Under the pieces are notes generated by a model. The model saw nothing but the letters and a program-made list of their open reading frames with translations, ran no database searches and was not told the DNA's origin. This document shows, piece after piece, positions 8,123 to 17,493 of a stretch of DNA of 64,000 nt (position 1 is the stretch's first letter; each line of letters starts with the position of its first letter). The translations under genes and the position numbers were made by a program. The stretch lies in NCBI GenBank assembly GCA_903935095.1, contig CAIZQH010000002.1:1-64000 (forward strand), read 5' to 3'. The DNA is from an uncultured Flavobacteriales bacterium (GTDB lineage: Bacteria; Bacteroidota; Bacteroidia; Flavobacteriales_D; Crocinitomicaceae).

Positions 8123-9922
8123 ATGAATGCAAAAGTTTTAGAAATCACCCAACGAATCATCGATCGCAGTCAAGTGACACGAGCAACCTATTTGCAACAA
8201 ATGAAATCCGCGCACCAAGAAGGCGTGACGCGTCAAGCAATGAGTTGCGGGAATCTTGCACACGCTTTTGCAGCATGTGACACACACGATAAAGCAGGAT
8301 TAGCGCAAAACAAACTACCGAATATCGGAATCGTCACCGCATACAACGACATGTTGTCTGCTCATAAAGTATACGAGGACTATCCAAAAAACCTTCGTGT
8401 ATATGCGAATAAACATAACGCAATCGCGCAAGTTGCTGGAGCAGTTCCCGCGATGTGTGATGGTGTGACGCAAGGTCAACCCGGAATGGAACTTTCTCTG
8501 TATTCCAGAGATGTGATTGCGATGTCAACAGCCATTGCATTGTCGCACAATATGTTTGACGCTATATTATGCCTGGGGATTTGTGATAAAATCGTACCAG
8601 GACTTATGATAGGCGCATTGCGATTTGGACACCTACCCACTGTTTTCGTTCCAGGCGGACCCATGCCAAGTGGAATTAGCAACGACGAAAAAGGACGCAT
8701 TCGTCAACTATATGCTGAAGGAAAAATTGGACGTGAAGAATTATTAAAAGGAGAATCTGATTCCTATCATTCACCTGGCACCTGTACATTTTACGGTACA
8801 GCAAACAGCAATCAAATGCTCATGGAAATCATGGGGATGCAATTACCTGGATCAAGTTTTGTCAATCCTGGAACTGAACTACGTGACTTATTGAACGAAG
8901 AAGCAGTCAAAATTGCTGCAGAAAATACAAAACACGGTTTTAAACGATCCATTGCCAACATCGTTGATGAGAAGGTGATTGTGAATGGAATCATCGGTTT
9001 ATTAGCGACAGGTGGATCAACAAACCACACGATTCATTTAATTGCTATTGCAAGAGCAGCAGGAATCATCATCAATTGGGATGACATGTCTGATTTATCA
9101 GATGTTGTTCCATTATTGACACGCATGTATCCAAACGGCGCGGCGGATGTGAATCATTTCCATGCATCAGGTGGAATGGGATTTGTAATTCGCACCCTAT
9201 TAGATCACGGAATTTTACACGAAGACGTTTATACCATTTTAGGAAAAGGATTAAATGACTATAAACAAGAACCTAAAATTGACAATCATCAATTAATTTG
9301 GGTAGATGGTGCTAAGGAAACATTGAATGAATCCATCATTCGTCCGGTTGACAATCCATTTTCAAAAGATGGTGGAATTAAGCTTTTAAACGGAAACCTA
9401 GGTCGTTCCGTCATTAAAACGGCAGCTGTAGCAGATGATCAACGTGTGATCGAAGCTCCAGCGATTGTTTTTCACGAACAAAGTGAATTGATCAAAGCAT
9501 TCAAAAACGGTGAATTGGAGAAAGATTTCATCGCAGTTATTCCTTTTCAAGGTCCTAAACACAATGGAATGCCTGAATTACATCAATTGACTCCAACCCT
9601 AACGATTTTACAGAAAAAAGGATTTAAAGTTGCTTTGGTAACGGACGGACGAATGTCCGGTGCATCCGGAAAAGTTCCCGCAGCCATTCACTTAACACCC
9701 GAAGCAAAAGACGGCGGAATGATTGCCAAAATTCGCACAGGTGATGTCATTCGTTTGGATTCTTACCATGGAGAATTGACCGTATTGAATCAAGCAGAAG
9801 TGGAAGCAAGAGAAGCTACATATATTTCTAACGAGGATACTTTTGCCTTTGGAAGAGAGTTATTCGCGAATATTCGTAGAATGGTGACTAAAAGTGAAGA
9901 AGGCGCAAGTTTCCTTTTCTAA
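8123..9922 (+). CDS. edd: Phosphogluconate dehydratase (Entner-Doudoroff)
   Basis: This IlvD/Edd-family iron-sulfur dehydratase of 599 residues converts 6-phosphogluconate to 2-keto-3-deoxy-6-phosphogluconate (KDPG). The 6-phosphogluconate type, rather than dihydroxy-acid dehydratase, is indicated by length, by SCGNLAHAFAACD near the N-terminus, by CDGVTQGQPGMELSLYSRD and ICDKIVPGLMIGALRFGHLP, and by position after zwf and pgl. VTDGRMSGASGKVPAAIHLTPEA is the C-terminal signature. KDPG aldolase (eda), usually adjacent, is not in the window. The stop overlaps the convergent TerC gene by four bases. Confidence 0.94.
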   Translation: MNAKVLEITQRIIDRSQVTRATYLQQMKSAHQEGVTRQAMSCGNLAHAFAACDTHDKAGLAQNKLPNIGIVTAYNDMLSAHKVYEDYPKNLRVYANKHNAIAQVAGAVPAMCDGVTQGQPGMELSLYSRDVIAMSTAIALSHNMFDAILCLGICDKIVPGLMIGALRFGHLPTVFVPGGPMPSGISNDEKGRIRQLYAEGKIGREELLKGESDSYHSPGTCTFYGTANSNQMLMEIMGMQLPGSSFVNPGTELRDLLNEEAVKIAAENTKHGFKRSIANIVDEKVIVNGIIGLLATGGSTNHTIHLIAIARAAGIIINWDDMSDLSDVVPLLTRMYPNGAADVNHFHASGGMGFVIRTLLDHGILHEDVYTILGKGLNDYKQEPKIDNHQLIWVDGAKETLNESIIRPVDNPFSKDGGIKLLNGNLGRSVIKTAAVADDQRVIEAPAIVFHEQSELIKAFKNGELEKDFIAVIPFQGPKHNGMPELHQLTPTLTILQKKGFKVALVTDGRMSGASGKVPAAIHLTPEAKDGGMIAKIRTGDVIRLDSYHGELTVLNQAEVEAREATYISNEDTFAFGRELFANIRRMVTKSEEGASFLF

Positions 9923-10947
9923 ACTCCCTGATTTTCTTTACTGTATACTGAAGCGATTATCGATAGAAAAAGTGCACCCACCACAATCATGAGTGAAATA
10001 GACGATGGAATGTGAATGAATGGAGATAGCAACATTTTCAATCCGATAAAGGATAAAATGAAGGCCAATCCATATTTCAATTTCGAGAACATGTGGATGG
10101 AATTCGCCAATAAAAAATACATCGACCTTAATCCTAAAATAGCGAAGATATTCGATGTATAGAGGATCACTGGATCATTAGGCGCTATCGCAAATATGGC
10201 TGGAATGGAGTCAATCGCAAAGACTAAATCCGTCGTTTCAATCACTACCAACACTAAAAACAACTTTGTTGCAAAACGCTTTTTTTGCCAGGAAATAAAG
10301 AATTTATCTCCGTAATAGTGTTTCGAAATCGGAAAAACTTTTCGTGCCATTCGCGCACCAAAACTCGTTCCGTAATCTTGTTTGTCTTCCTCAACCTCCG
10401 TTGCGAAAAGAGACTTAATTCCAGCGTAAATAAGGAATATACCGAATATCGTTAAGATGGCATTTGGACGAAAGAACTTCCCTGCATTTTCTACCAAGCT
10501 TCGATTTGCTTCTTGGTCCAAACTGAAATTCCACGAACCAATACTAAATTCAGGTAAGTATGTTAAATTGATGAGTCCAATCCCCGAGAAGATGAAAATG
10601 GCCCGAAAAATAATCGCTCCTAGAATTCCCCAAAAAAGAACTTTATGCTGTAATTTTCCTTCCAATTTAAAAAATCGAAAAACGAGAATAAACACAAACA
10701 TATTGTCTACAGAAAGTGCTTCTTCAATCCAATAAGCCGATTGATAATCCGCGAACTTAGCAAATCCAGATTGCCAATATACAACCAGACTAAAAAGCAT
10801 GGAAACAGACACCCAAATGAAGGTCCATTTTAATGCTTCTTTATTCGAGATCTCATGACTGCGCTTATTGACAATCCCTAAGTCTAAGAGCATCATGAAG
10901 ACAATGATGACAGCGAAGAGAATAATTAATACGGGATTATTGGTCAT
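9919..10947 (-). CDS. TerC/Alx-family integral membrane protein
   Basis: This 342-residue inner-membrane protein has about nine hydrophobic segments. The family hallmarks are LDLGIVNKRSHEIS near the N-terminus, YWIEEALSVDNMFVFILVFRFF and ETTDLVFAIDSIPAIFAI. The acidic residues of the two (E/T)xxLSxDN- and TDLVFAxDS-type motifs lie in membrane helices, as in the family. Relatives are linked to manganese export, alkaline pH response (Alx) and tellurite resistance; metal export is the most likely role here but is inferred. It is a single gene, convergent with edd, with its own promoter. Confidence 0.88.
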   Translation of the reverse strand: MTNNPVLIILFAVIIVFMMLLDLGIVNKRSHEISNKEALKWTFIWVSVSMLFSLVVYWQSGFAKFADYQSAYWIEEALSVDNMFVFILVFRFFKLEGKLQHKVLFWGILGAIIFRAIFIFSGIGLINLTYLPEFSIGSWNFSLDQEANRSLVENAGKFFRPNAILTIFGIFLIYAGIKSLFATEVEEDKQDYGTSFGARMARKVFPISKHYYGDKFFISWQKKRFATKLFLVLVVIETTDLVFAIDSIPAIFAIAPNDPVILYTSNIFAILGLRSMYFLLANSIHMFSKLKYGLAFILSFIGLKMLLSPFIHIPSSISLMIVVGALFLSIIASVYSKENQGV

Positions 10948-10972
10948 GAAGCCGAGCGTTGTTTGATGAGCA

Positions 10973-11001
10973 CAAAAGTAAGAAAATCATTCGAGTCCAA
11001 A
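10973..11001 (-). promoter_or_regulatory. Promoter of the TerC-family gene
   Basis: On the minus strand TTTG (11001-10998) is followed after 17 bases by TACTTTTG (10980-10973), matching TAnnTTTG. The -7 element lies 25 bases upstream of the ATG at 10947. Confidence 0.6.
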
Positions 11002-11042
11002 ATCAAAATCTATGATCGCTCAGGAGATCGAATGTTAAAATC

Positions 11043-11074
11043 AAAAAAAAAGGCCACATCAAAATGTGACCTTT
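11043..11074 (-). terminator. Rho-independent terminator of the first subtilase gene
   Basis: Read on the minus strand, AAAGGTCACAT and ATGTGGCCTTT form an 11-bp stem with one G-U pair and a four-base loop, followed by a T run. It lies about 20 bases after the subtilase stop. Confidence 0.85.
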
Positions 11075-11091
11075 CCATATTTTTTGTTTGA

Positions 11092-12681
11092 CTATTTTTT
11101 GTTCAATAAGAATTCTACTGCCTCCGCAGCATTTACGAATCCACCAGTAATACAGGTCTCTGTCATTTTTCCAGATTTTTTCGCACTTGGTATTTCTATG
11201 GATTTTTTATACTTCACTGAAGTCTGCATTAAAATCTCACGAACTTGTGCAGCAGCCAATTCAGGGAAATAACCACGAATTAAGGCCGCAACACCAGCTG
11301 TAGCTGGACAAGCCATCGATGTTCCAGAAGCGTCCTCGTATTTTGCATCCGGAACAGTTGAGTAAATATCAACACCTGGAGCGAAGAAATCAACTGATTT
11401 TGCTCCGTAATTAGAGAAATCAGCTAAAATTGTTTTTCCTTTTTTGGATGAACTACTTGCTCCAACATCGATCCAGTTGCTCGCCCATTTTCCATCGTTC
11501 ATAATGCGCGTTGGATAAGAATCTTCCACATCCTTGTTTTTCGCATCGTTACCCGCAGCGTGGACTAAAAGAACGTCTTTACTTTCTGCATAACGAATAG
11601 CTGCGTCTACCGCTTCTTTATTTGGTGTGTAATATTTCCCGAAGGACATATTGATGACTGTTGCTCCATTATCCACAGCGTAATAAATTGCATTCGCAAC
11701 GTCTTTATCACGTTCGTCTCCGTTTGGCACCGCGCGAACAACCATGATGCGTGCGCAATTCGCAATTCCATCGATTCCGATTCCATTTCCACGTGTCGCA
11801 GCAATGATTCCAGAAACGTGTGTTCCGTGCATGGCATCTGGACCTTCGTAACGGTTACATCCGTAGAATTTTTCTGCTAAATCATTTGGATGATCTCCCA
11901 CGACAAGTGCACGAATACTGTCTGCATTGACTGTCGACATTTTAATGCTTCCTTCAACGGATTCCATCGCATGATGAATTTCAGATTCTAACGTAGCAGG
12001 GGACATCGCAATGAAAATAGCCTTCAAACGACTTTGAATGCGCTTTTCTTGTTCAGAAACAGGCACGTAATCTGCACTCGTTTTCTTAGAAAATTCACCA
12101 TTGGATGCTGTTTTTACATTTTGCACATAGGAATCAAACGCCTTCATGGATGCTAATTGCTGTTGTGAACCTTTTAAGTCATCTTCAAAACTTTTTTTCA
12201 GTTTCAAGTAAGCCTCATAACGTGTTTTATCAACAGCTGAGAAAGAAGACTCAGATTTCCCGTTAAAATAGGTAGATTCCATATGATACATGCGTGATAA
12301 TTCACTTGCCTCGTCTTTAATATCTTCGGTTTTGCCACCAAGAAATGACCAACCATGCACATCATCCACATACCCGTTTTTATCGTCGTCGATTCCATTT
12401 CCAGGAATCTCATCTTCATTCACCCAAATCACATCCTTTAAATCTGGATGGTCCGTTTCAACCCCACTATCGATAACCGCTACGATTACTTGTTTTGGTT
12501 TTTTACCTGCTGCATTTAATAATTCATAAGCGCGCTCCGCACCTACTCCATAAATGCCATCCGCTTTCGGATCTTCCAAATACCAGTTTAATGGTGCTTT
12601 GTTTGGTGTTTCTTGTTTTTTCTGTGCGAAACTTGTAAATACAAGTGACGAACACAAATAAATTAATATGCTTTTATTCAT
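11092..12681 (-). CDS. Subtilisin-like S8 serine protease with long insert
   Basis: From ATG 12681 the protein has 529 residues and a signal peptide (MNKSILIYLCSSLVFTSFA). The catalytic triad is visible: Asp71 in AVIDSGVETDHPDL, His285 in HGTHVSGIIAA and Ser455 in SGTSMACPATAG, with oxyanion Asn378 in HAAGND. Asp and His are separated by about 214 residues, against roughly 32 in subtilisin. The insert is charged and partly helical and holds a DDDKNGYVDDVHGW segment that could bind calcium. No I9 pro-domain and no T9SS C-terminal domain is seen, so it probably acts in the periplasm or is released. The paralogue at 23.5 kb shares this design. The track start is a GTG upstream. Confidence 0.92.
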   Translation of the reverse strand: MNKSILIYLCSSLVFTSFAQKKQETPNKAPLNWYLEDPKADGIYGVGAERAYELLNAAGKKPKQVIVAVIDSGVETDHPDLKDVIWVNEDEIPGNGIDDDKNGYVDDVHGWSFLGGKTEDIKDEASELSRMYHMESTYFNGKSESSFSAVDKTRYEAYLKLKKSFEDDLKGSQQQLASMKAFDSYVQNVKTASNGEFSKKTSADYVPVSEQEKRIQSRLKAIFIAMSPATLESEIHHAMESVEGSIKMSTVNADSIRALVVGDHPNDLAEKFYGCNRYEGPDAMHGTHVSGIIAATRGNGIGIDGIANCARIMVVRAVPNGDERDKDVANAIYYAVDNGATVINMSFGKYYTPNKEAVDAAIRYAESKDVLLVHAAGNDAKNKDVEDSYPTRIMNDGKWASNWIDVGASSSSKKGKTILADFSNYGAKSVDFFAPGVDIYSTVPDAKYEDASGTSMACPATAGVAALIRGYFPELAAAQVREILMQTSVKYKKSIEIPSAKKSGKMTETCITGGFVNAAEAVEFLLNKK

Positions 12682-12814
12682 TTCTATATTTTTTAGATGC
12701 ACGAAAATAAGGATTTATTTTCACTGACGGATACTTGGTTGATATGTTACAGAATTGTTGAGAAGTTGTTTAGAATCCAAGCGAAATTGACAATCTAGAT
12801 TCGAGTCAAAGCGC

Positions 12815-12822
12815 TAATTTTG
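12815..12822 (+). promoter_or_regulatory. -7 promoter element of trxB
   Basis: TAATTTTG matches TAnnTTTG exactly and is identical to the zwf -7 element. It lies 19 bases before the trxB ATG. No good -33 TTG is seen at 19-21 bases spacing; the nearest is 25 bases upstream. Confidence 0.55.
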
Positions 12823-12841
12823 TTCTTTTAAAATAAGTTAT

Positions 12842-13792
12842 ATGAGTACAGTAGAGCACCTTGAATGTTTGATCATTGGATCTGGTCCAGCTGGATATAC
12901 AGCAGCCATTTACGCAGCGAGAGCTGACATGAAACCGGTTATGTATCAAGGATTACAACCAGGTGGACAATTAACCACAACAAATGAAGTGGAAAATTTC
13001 CCAGGATATCCACAAGGAGTCACTGGTCCTGAAATGATGATACAGTTAGAAGAGCAAGCGAAGCGCTTCGATACAGATGTTCGTTTTGGGTTTATCACGA
13101 AAGTAGATTTTAGTGGTTCAATTCACAAATGCTGGACGGAAAACGGAACAGAGATTCATGCGGAAACAGTGATTATTTCTACCGGAGCATCCGCAAAATA
13201 CCTAGGACTAGAAAGTGAGCAAAAATACCTAAAGTTAGGTGGAGGAGTTTCCGCTTGTGCCGTATGTGATGGGTTCTTTTACCGCAATCAAGAAACGATT
13301 ATTGTTGGAGCGGGTGATTCTGCGTGTGAAGAAGCGCATTACTTATCGAAGTTGTGCACGAAAGTTACGATGTTGGTTCGTCGTGATGAATTCAGAGCAT
13401 CCAAAATCATGGCAGAACGTGTGATGAAAACGCCAAACATCGAAATTTTGTTCAACACAGAAACGTTGGAAGTTTTAGGTGATGGACAATTAGTAACAGG
13501 AGCGCGTGTTCAAAACATTCAAACGAAAGAAGAGCGAACGATTCCTGCAACAGGATTTTTCGTGGCAATTGGACATCAACCAAATACAGAGATTTTCAAA
13601 GAATTCATCGACCTCGATGAAACTGGTTATATCAAATATGCACAACCGGGGAGTTCTAAAACGAATGTAGCTGGGGTTTTCGTAGCAGGAGATGCTGCGG
13701 ACAGAACCTACCGTCAAGCAATTACTGCTGCAGGAACTGGATGTATGGCCGCATTAGATGCCGAACGCTATTTAGCTGCAAAACACGGCTAA
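12842..13792 (+). CDS. trxB: Thioredoxin-disulfide reductase
   Basis: This 316-residue flavoprotein transfers electrons from NADPH through FAD to thioredoxin in the cytoplasm. It has the FAD-binding motif GSGPAGYTAA (residues 13-22), the redox-active pair in CAVCDG (Cys139, Cys142), the NADPH-binding motif VGAGDSACEEA near 155, and the C-terminal FAD motif VAGVFVAGDAADRTYRQAITAAGTG. Length is standard for the low-molecular-weight type. It is a monocistronic gene with its own -7 element and a bidirectional terminator shared with the convergent GNAT gene. Confidence 0.96.
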   Translation: MSTVEHLECLIIGSGPAGYTAAIYAARADMKPVMYQGLQPGGQLTTTNEVENFPGYPQGVTGPEMMIQLEEQAKRFDTDVRFGFITKVDFSGSIHKCWTENGTEIHAETVIISTGASAKYLGLESEQKYLKLGGGVSACAVCDGFFYRNQETIIVGAGDSACEEAHYLSKLCTKVTMLVRRDEFRASKIMAERVMKTPNIEILFNTETLEVLGDGQLVTGARVQNIQTKEERTIPATGFFVAIGHQPNTEIFKEFIDLDETGYIKYAQPGSSKTNVAGVFVAGDAADRTYRQAITAAGTGCMAALDAERYLAAKHG

Positions 13793-13811
13793 TTTAATGC
13801 ACATATAAAGT

Positions 13812-13841
13812 AAAAAACCGAGTTTATGACTCGGTTTTTTT
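13812..13841. terminator. Bidirectional terminator between trxB and the GNAT gene
   Basis: Stem ccgagt / actcgg with loop ttatg is flanked by an A run on one side and a T run on the other, so it can end transcription from both convergent genes. Confidence 0.9.
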
Positions 13842-13846
13842 ATGCC

Positions 13847-14284
13847 TTAACGGACAGCATCCTTGTCCAATAATTTCACAAAATGAAATCCTTTTGGACC
13901 ATAACCTTCGTTGTAGAAAAACTTATGCGCTTTGAAGTTGTGGGTGTAAGAATCTAAGGAAAGCATTTTGCATTGTTGCTCTAAGGCTTTTCGTTCCAAA
14001 AAATCAAACATCAACTTCCCTACTCCTTGACTTCGATGTGAGGCGCGAACAACAATATTGTCTAATTCAAGGTATTTCCCTATCCACAGTTTGTTTCCTA
14101 TCCAAAATCCACAAATGGCGATACATTCACCTTCATCAAATACGCCCACTTGTCCATAACGACAAGGAATCATTTCGTCTAACTCACTTGAATATTTTTC
14201 CAAGGACAAACTTGGATACAACTCATGTAACACCGGAAGGTATTTCAACATCTCCTCTTTATCCACCAATTCTCTCACTAACAT
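13847..14284 (-). CDS. GNAT family N-acetyltransferase
   Basis: This 145-residue single-domain acetyltransferase has the acetyl-CoA pyrophosphate loop in VRASHRSQGVGKLMFDFLE (R/QxxGxG/A form, SQGVGK) preceded by beta strand LELDNIVV. The C-terminal part, NFKAHKFFYNEGYGPKGFHFVKLL, has the usual Asn/Tyr-containing helix and strand. The substrate cannot be told from sequence. Four bases separate it from the downstream end of the S9 peptidase gene, so the two are probably co-transcribed, ending at the shared terminator. Confidence 0.88.
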   Translation of the reverse strand: MLVRELVDKEEMLKYLPVLHELYPSLSLEKYSSELDEMIPCRYGQVGVFDEGECIAICGFWIGNKLWIGKYLELDNIVVRASHRSQGVGKLMFDFLERKALEQQCKMLSLDSYTHNFKAHKFFYNEGYGPKGFHFVKLLDKDAVR

Positions 14285-14288
14285 ATCT

Positions 14289-16640
14289 TTATTTTAAGTG
14301 CTTTTCCATTAATTCTAAAATGCGTCGGTATTCATCATACCATGAATAAGATTCTTTGAAACCATGAGATTCCATTGGATAGACGGCTAAATCCCAATCT
14401 TTTTTTCCAAGTTCAATAAATCGTTGGCTTAAGCGAACAACATCCTGAAATTGCACATTATCATCGACCATTCCGTGTAACATCAATAATGGATCTTGTA
14501 AATTTTCAGCGAAGTAAATCGGTGAACTTTTGCGGTAAGCTTCTGGATCAGTTTCTGGGCTATTTAAAATATTGCTTGTGTATTCATGATTGTAATGTGC
14601 CCAATCCGTTACCGAGCGTAAAGCCGCTCCGCAAGCAAATTCGTCTGGTTTAGTCAATAAACCCATGAGTGTAATGAATCCCCCGTAAGATCCACCGTAC
14701 ATCCCTACTCTCTTTGCATCAATTCCATAGTTTTTCACCATGAACGCTTTTGCATCGACAAAATCCTCCAAATCTCTTCCTCCCATGTGTCGATAAATGG
14801 CTGTTCGGTAATCACGACCATAGCCTTCACTCGCTCGGTAATCCAAATCAATGACAGTGAATCCTTTTTCCATCAACAAATGATGAAACATGTACTCGCG
14901 GTAGTAGTTACTCCAGTAATGATGTGCATTTTGCAAATATCCCGCTCCATGAACAAAGAAAATTGCTGCTCCATTTTTAGTTTCCTTTGTTGGCTCATAA
15001 ATACGCGCAAAAATGGGAACACCATCAGACGCTGGTATCGAAATCACTTGTGGATCAATCCAACGATAGGATTCAAACGAGTCCGAGGTAGAATGTGTAA
15101 TTTGTCTCAAATCACGCTTCGTTGGATTGTTTTCCTTAACATACAATTCCCAAGGTTTATTGGCAAAAGACTGTCGAACTACCAAGTTTTTTTCGTCCGG
15201 TGATAAGCGCGCCTCATTATACCCAACTTGCAATTGCGCATATGGTGTGAAGGTCAAATTCTCAAGATTCAATTTACCAAAAGCATGGTGACCCGTTTTG
15301 CCATTTTCGCATGGATTGTACTCGAGGTACATGTTTTTTCGATCCTTTGACAATCGAACTTCGTAAACCTCTGTTTTTGCCACTGGCCAAAGGCATGATT
15401 TTTTTCCTTTAGACAGTTCATATTTATACACTGTTGAATACCCCGATTCCTCCGATTGAAAATAAAACGATTCTCCGTCAACTATCCAATCCAAGTTTCC
15501 ATCAGCTTCATTCCAGGAAGAAATACCTGGTCCACCGATCCATGCCTCATCATGCTGATGCTCGATTTCTTTTACCTTTGCTTTTTCCAAATCCACTAAA
15601 ACAATCCAGCGATCTTTATTATCTGAACTTCGAACATCACAAAGTGCCAATGGTTGATTTTGAGCAAATTTTACCGCATGTATAAACAGCGCCCTGTCTT
15701 GTTTATACAGGGAAACAGAATCCTTTTCTCTCAAATAAGCTGGTTTTAAGCGAATATCTGTCAATTTAGAAAAGTCAATGTTGATTAAGGTATCTGAAGA
15801 CAGTTGATACAGCATTAATTTTTGATTAGGCTCTTCCGCACTTACTTTGTCGCGCGCCAACTGATGTTTCGTGAATCCATCATTCGTAATAAATTGCTCC
15901 ACACTTGTAGGTTTGGACTCCACCTCTTCAGAAACACGCAAGACCGCATAGTTTACACTTGGATCGACTTGTATTTCACTCCAACTTGACGAACCAACAT
16001 ACTGCTCCTTCGGAAAGATAAAACGTGTTTGATCAGCTTGATTCTTATAAAAGTCAGCGCGCTTATTTTTCTCTTGAATGAAGTCAAATAACTCCACCTG
16101 CTGCTTTTCTAAAAAACTACTATCGGTCAATTTGTTTTTTTGCTCACCCGCTTTAAAATTTGTTAATTGTCGGATACTTCCAGATTTGGTATTCAATGAA
16201 TACGCTTGGTCACCTTGTTGAAACAAAACAATTTCAGGTTGTTTGGAACGCTGTACATTAAATACGCCATTCGTCGTTTGCAGGTGAACTTGACGATTAC
16301 CGCTCATTTTATCGATGCTCCACAGAACTCCTTCATCACTCATGAATTGACGTTGAAAATCTCGCTGTGAAGGATCATAAAACACCACAGTGTTAGCCAA
16401 AGAGTCGGAAAGTTTAGCGTACGTCTGCTCTTTCAAAGAGTATGCATAAAGACTCGATCCAATCTTATTTTCAGGATTCCAATAAAAATAAATCGCTTGT
16501 CCATCTACGGACCAATAATAAGATTCCGGGGAATTACCAACGAAGTTTGAGCCAGACATGATTTGCTTGAGATCCAATTGCGCATGGAAGTTTGGTGTCG
16601 TTCCAAAAAAAACCAACAATACCAGTAGTATTTTTTTCAT
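14289..16640 (-). CDS. DPP IV-like S9 prolyl oligopeptidase-family peptidase
   Basis: This 783-residue exported peptidase has signal sequence MKKILLVLLVFFGTTPNFHA. Residues about 25-530 form a WD-like beta-propeller region (DPPIV_N type, for example DGNLDWIVDGESFYFQSEESGYSTVYKY). An alpha/beta-hydrolase domain follows with nucleophile Ser651 in MYGGSYGGF, Asp726 in HGMVDDNVQFQD and His759 in ESHGF. These are the S9B/S9C catalytic residues; such enzymes release dipeptides, often X-Pro, from periplasmic peptides. The exact specificity is inferred. ATG 16640 is well placed before the signal peptide. Confidence 0.92.
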   Translation of the reverse strand: MKKILLVLLVFFGTTPNFHAQLDLKQIMSGSNFVGNSPESYYWSVDGQAIYFYWNPENKIGSSLYAYSLKEQTYAKLSDSLANTVVFYDPSQRDFQRQFMSDEGVLWSIDKMSGNRQVHLQTTNGVFNVQRSKQPEIVLFQQGDQAYSLNTKSGSIRQLTNFKAGEQKNKLTDSSFLEKQQVELFDFIQEKNKRADFYKNQADQTRFIFPKEQYVGSSSWSEIQVDPSVNYAVLRVSEEVESKPTSVEQFITNDGFTKHQLARDKVSAEEPNQKLMLYQLSSDTLINIDFSKLTDIRLKPAYLREKDSVSLYKQDRALFIHAVKFAQNQPLALCDVRSSDNKDRWIVLVDLEKAKVKEIEHQHDEAWIGGPGISSWNEADGNLDWIVDGESFYFQSEESGYSTVYKYELSKGKKSCLWPVAKTEVYEVRLSKDRKNMYLEYNPCENGKTGHHAFGKLNLENLTFTPYAQLQVGYNEARLSPDEKNLVVRQSFANKPWELYVKENNPTKRDLRQITHSTSDSFESYRWIDPQVISIPASDGVPIFARIYEPTKETKNGAAIFFVHGAGYLQNAHHYWSNYYREYMFHHLLMEKGFTVIDLDYRASEGYGRDYRTAIYRHMGGRDLEDFVDAKAFMVKNYGIDAKRVGMYGGSYGGFITLMGLLTKPDEFACGAALRSVTDWAHYNHEYTSNILNSPETDPEAYRKSSPIYFAENLQDPLLMLHGMVDDNVQFQDVVRLSQRFIELGKKDWDLAVYPMESHGFKESYSWYDEYRRILELMEKHLK

Positions 16641-16740
16641 GCCTTAAAATTACAATTCTCTAAGCAAACTGCGTATTTTTAGATGAAAAACAAGGAAGTA
16701 CACATGGAAACACGTACCTTCGTTTAACTAAGGAAACAGA

Positions 16741-17493
16741 TTGAAAAGATTACTCTATTATTTATTAAGCGAACGACAATACTTGATGACCTTGCATCGA
16801 AGTTTCTATTTTATGTATCGTCTCGGTCTTTTAAAGAATAAGACCTCCTTTAAATATCATTATTTTATTAAGCATATTATCAAACCTGATTATGTGGTGA
16901 TTGATATAGGTGCCAACCTTGGGTATTTCGCAAAAACCTTTTCTCGTCTTGTTCCTCAGGGTAAATTAATTGCCATTGAACCCTTACCTCAATTTCATGC
17001 GGTCTTAGATCATTTTATTGGAAACAAAGAAAATGTGGAATTACATAATGTAGCTTTAGGGAAATCATCCGGATCTATTACCATGGTACTTCCAAAAACA
17101 AACGGAATGATGCGTACTGGATTACCTCACATTATGAGCAATGAACAAGAAGGTGAGCATCAAACGACCCAACAAGTTCAAATGATTAACACATCGGCGT
17201 TCTTCAGTACATTCGATCGAATTGACTACATTAAATGTGACATCGAAGGTCATGAATGGGAAGTTTTCAGTCAATTAGGAGAAGTATTGAAGGAGAAACG
17301 ACCAATTGTACAAATAGAAATAGATCAAAAGAATACCGATGATTTATTGACCTTCTTTCAAGATTTGAACTATGTTCAATACGGCATTCAAGCTGGAAAA
17401 TGCATAGCTGAAAATGGGAAGCAAGCAGAACAAGGCGATTATTTATTTATCCCAAGTGAAAAAACAATTTTGGTGCAGGGATGGAACGCTTAA
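16741..17493 (+). CDS. FkbM family methyltransferase
   Basis: This 250-residue SAM-dependent methyltransferase has motif I in VVIDIGANLGYFAKTF (near residue 52), IAIEPLPQFHAVL and the FkbM-typical IDYIKCDIEGHEWEVFSQL (near 160). Family members usually methylate hydroxyls on sugars or polyketides, so glycan O-methylation is plausible but unproven. A TAA lies four codons upstream in frame, so the TTG at 16741 is the longest possible start; it is preceded by aaggaaa, and ATG at 16786 is the alternative. It overlaps the next gene by 13 bases, implying coupled expression with a lipoprotein. Confidence 0.85.
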   Translation: MKRLLYYLLSERQYLMTLHRSFYFMYRLGLLKNKTSFKYHYFIKHIIKPDYVVIDIGANLGYFAKTFSRLVPQGKLIAIEPLPQFHAVLDHFIGNKENVELHNVALGKSSGSITMVLPKTNGMMRTGLPHIMSNEQEGEHQTTQQVQMINTSAFFSTFDRIDYIKCDIEGHEWEVFSQLGEVLKEKRPIVQIEIDQKNTDDLLTFFQDLNYVQYGIQAGKCIAENGKQAEQGDYLFIPSEKTILVQGWNA

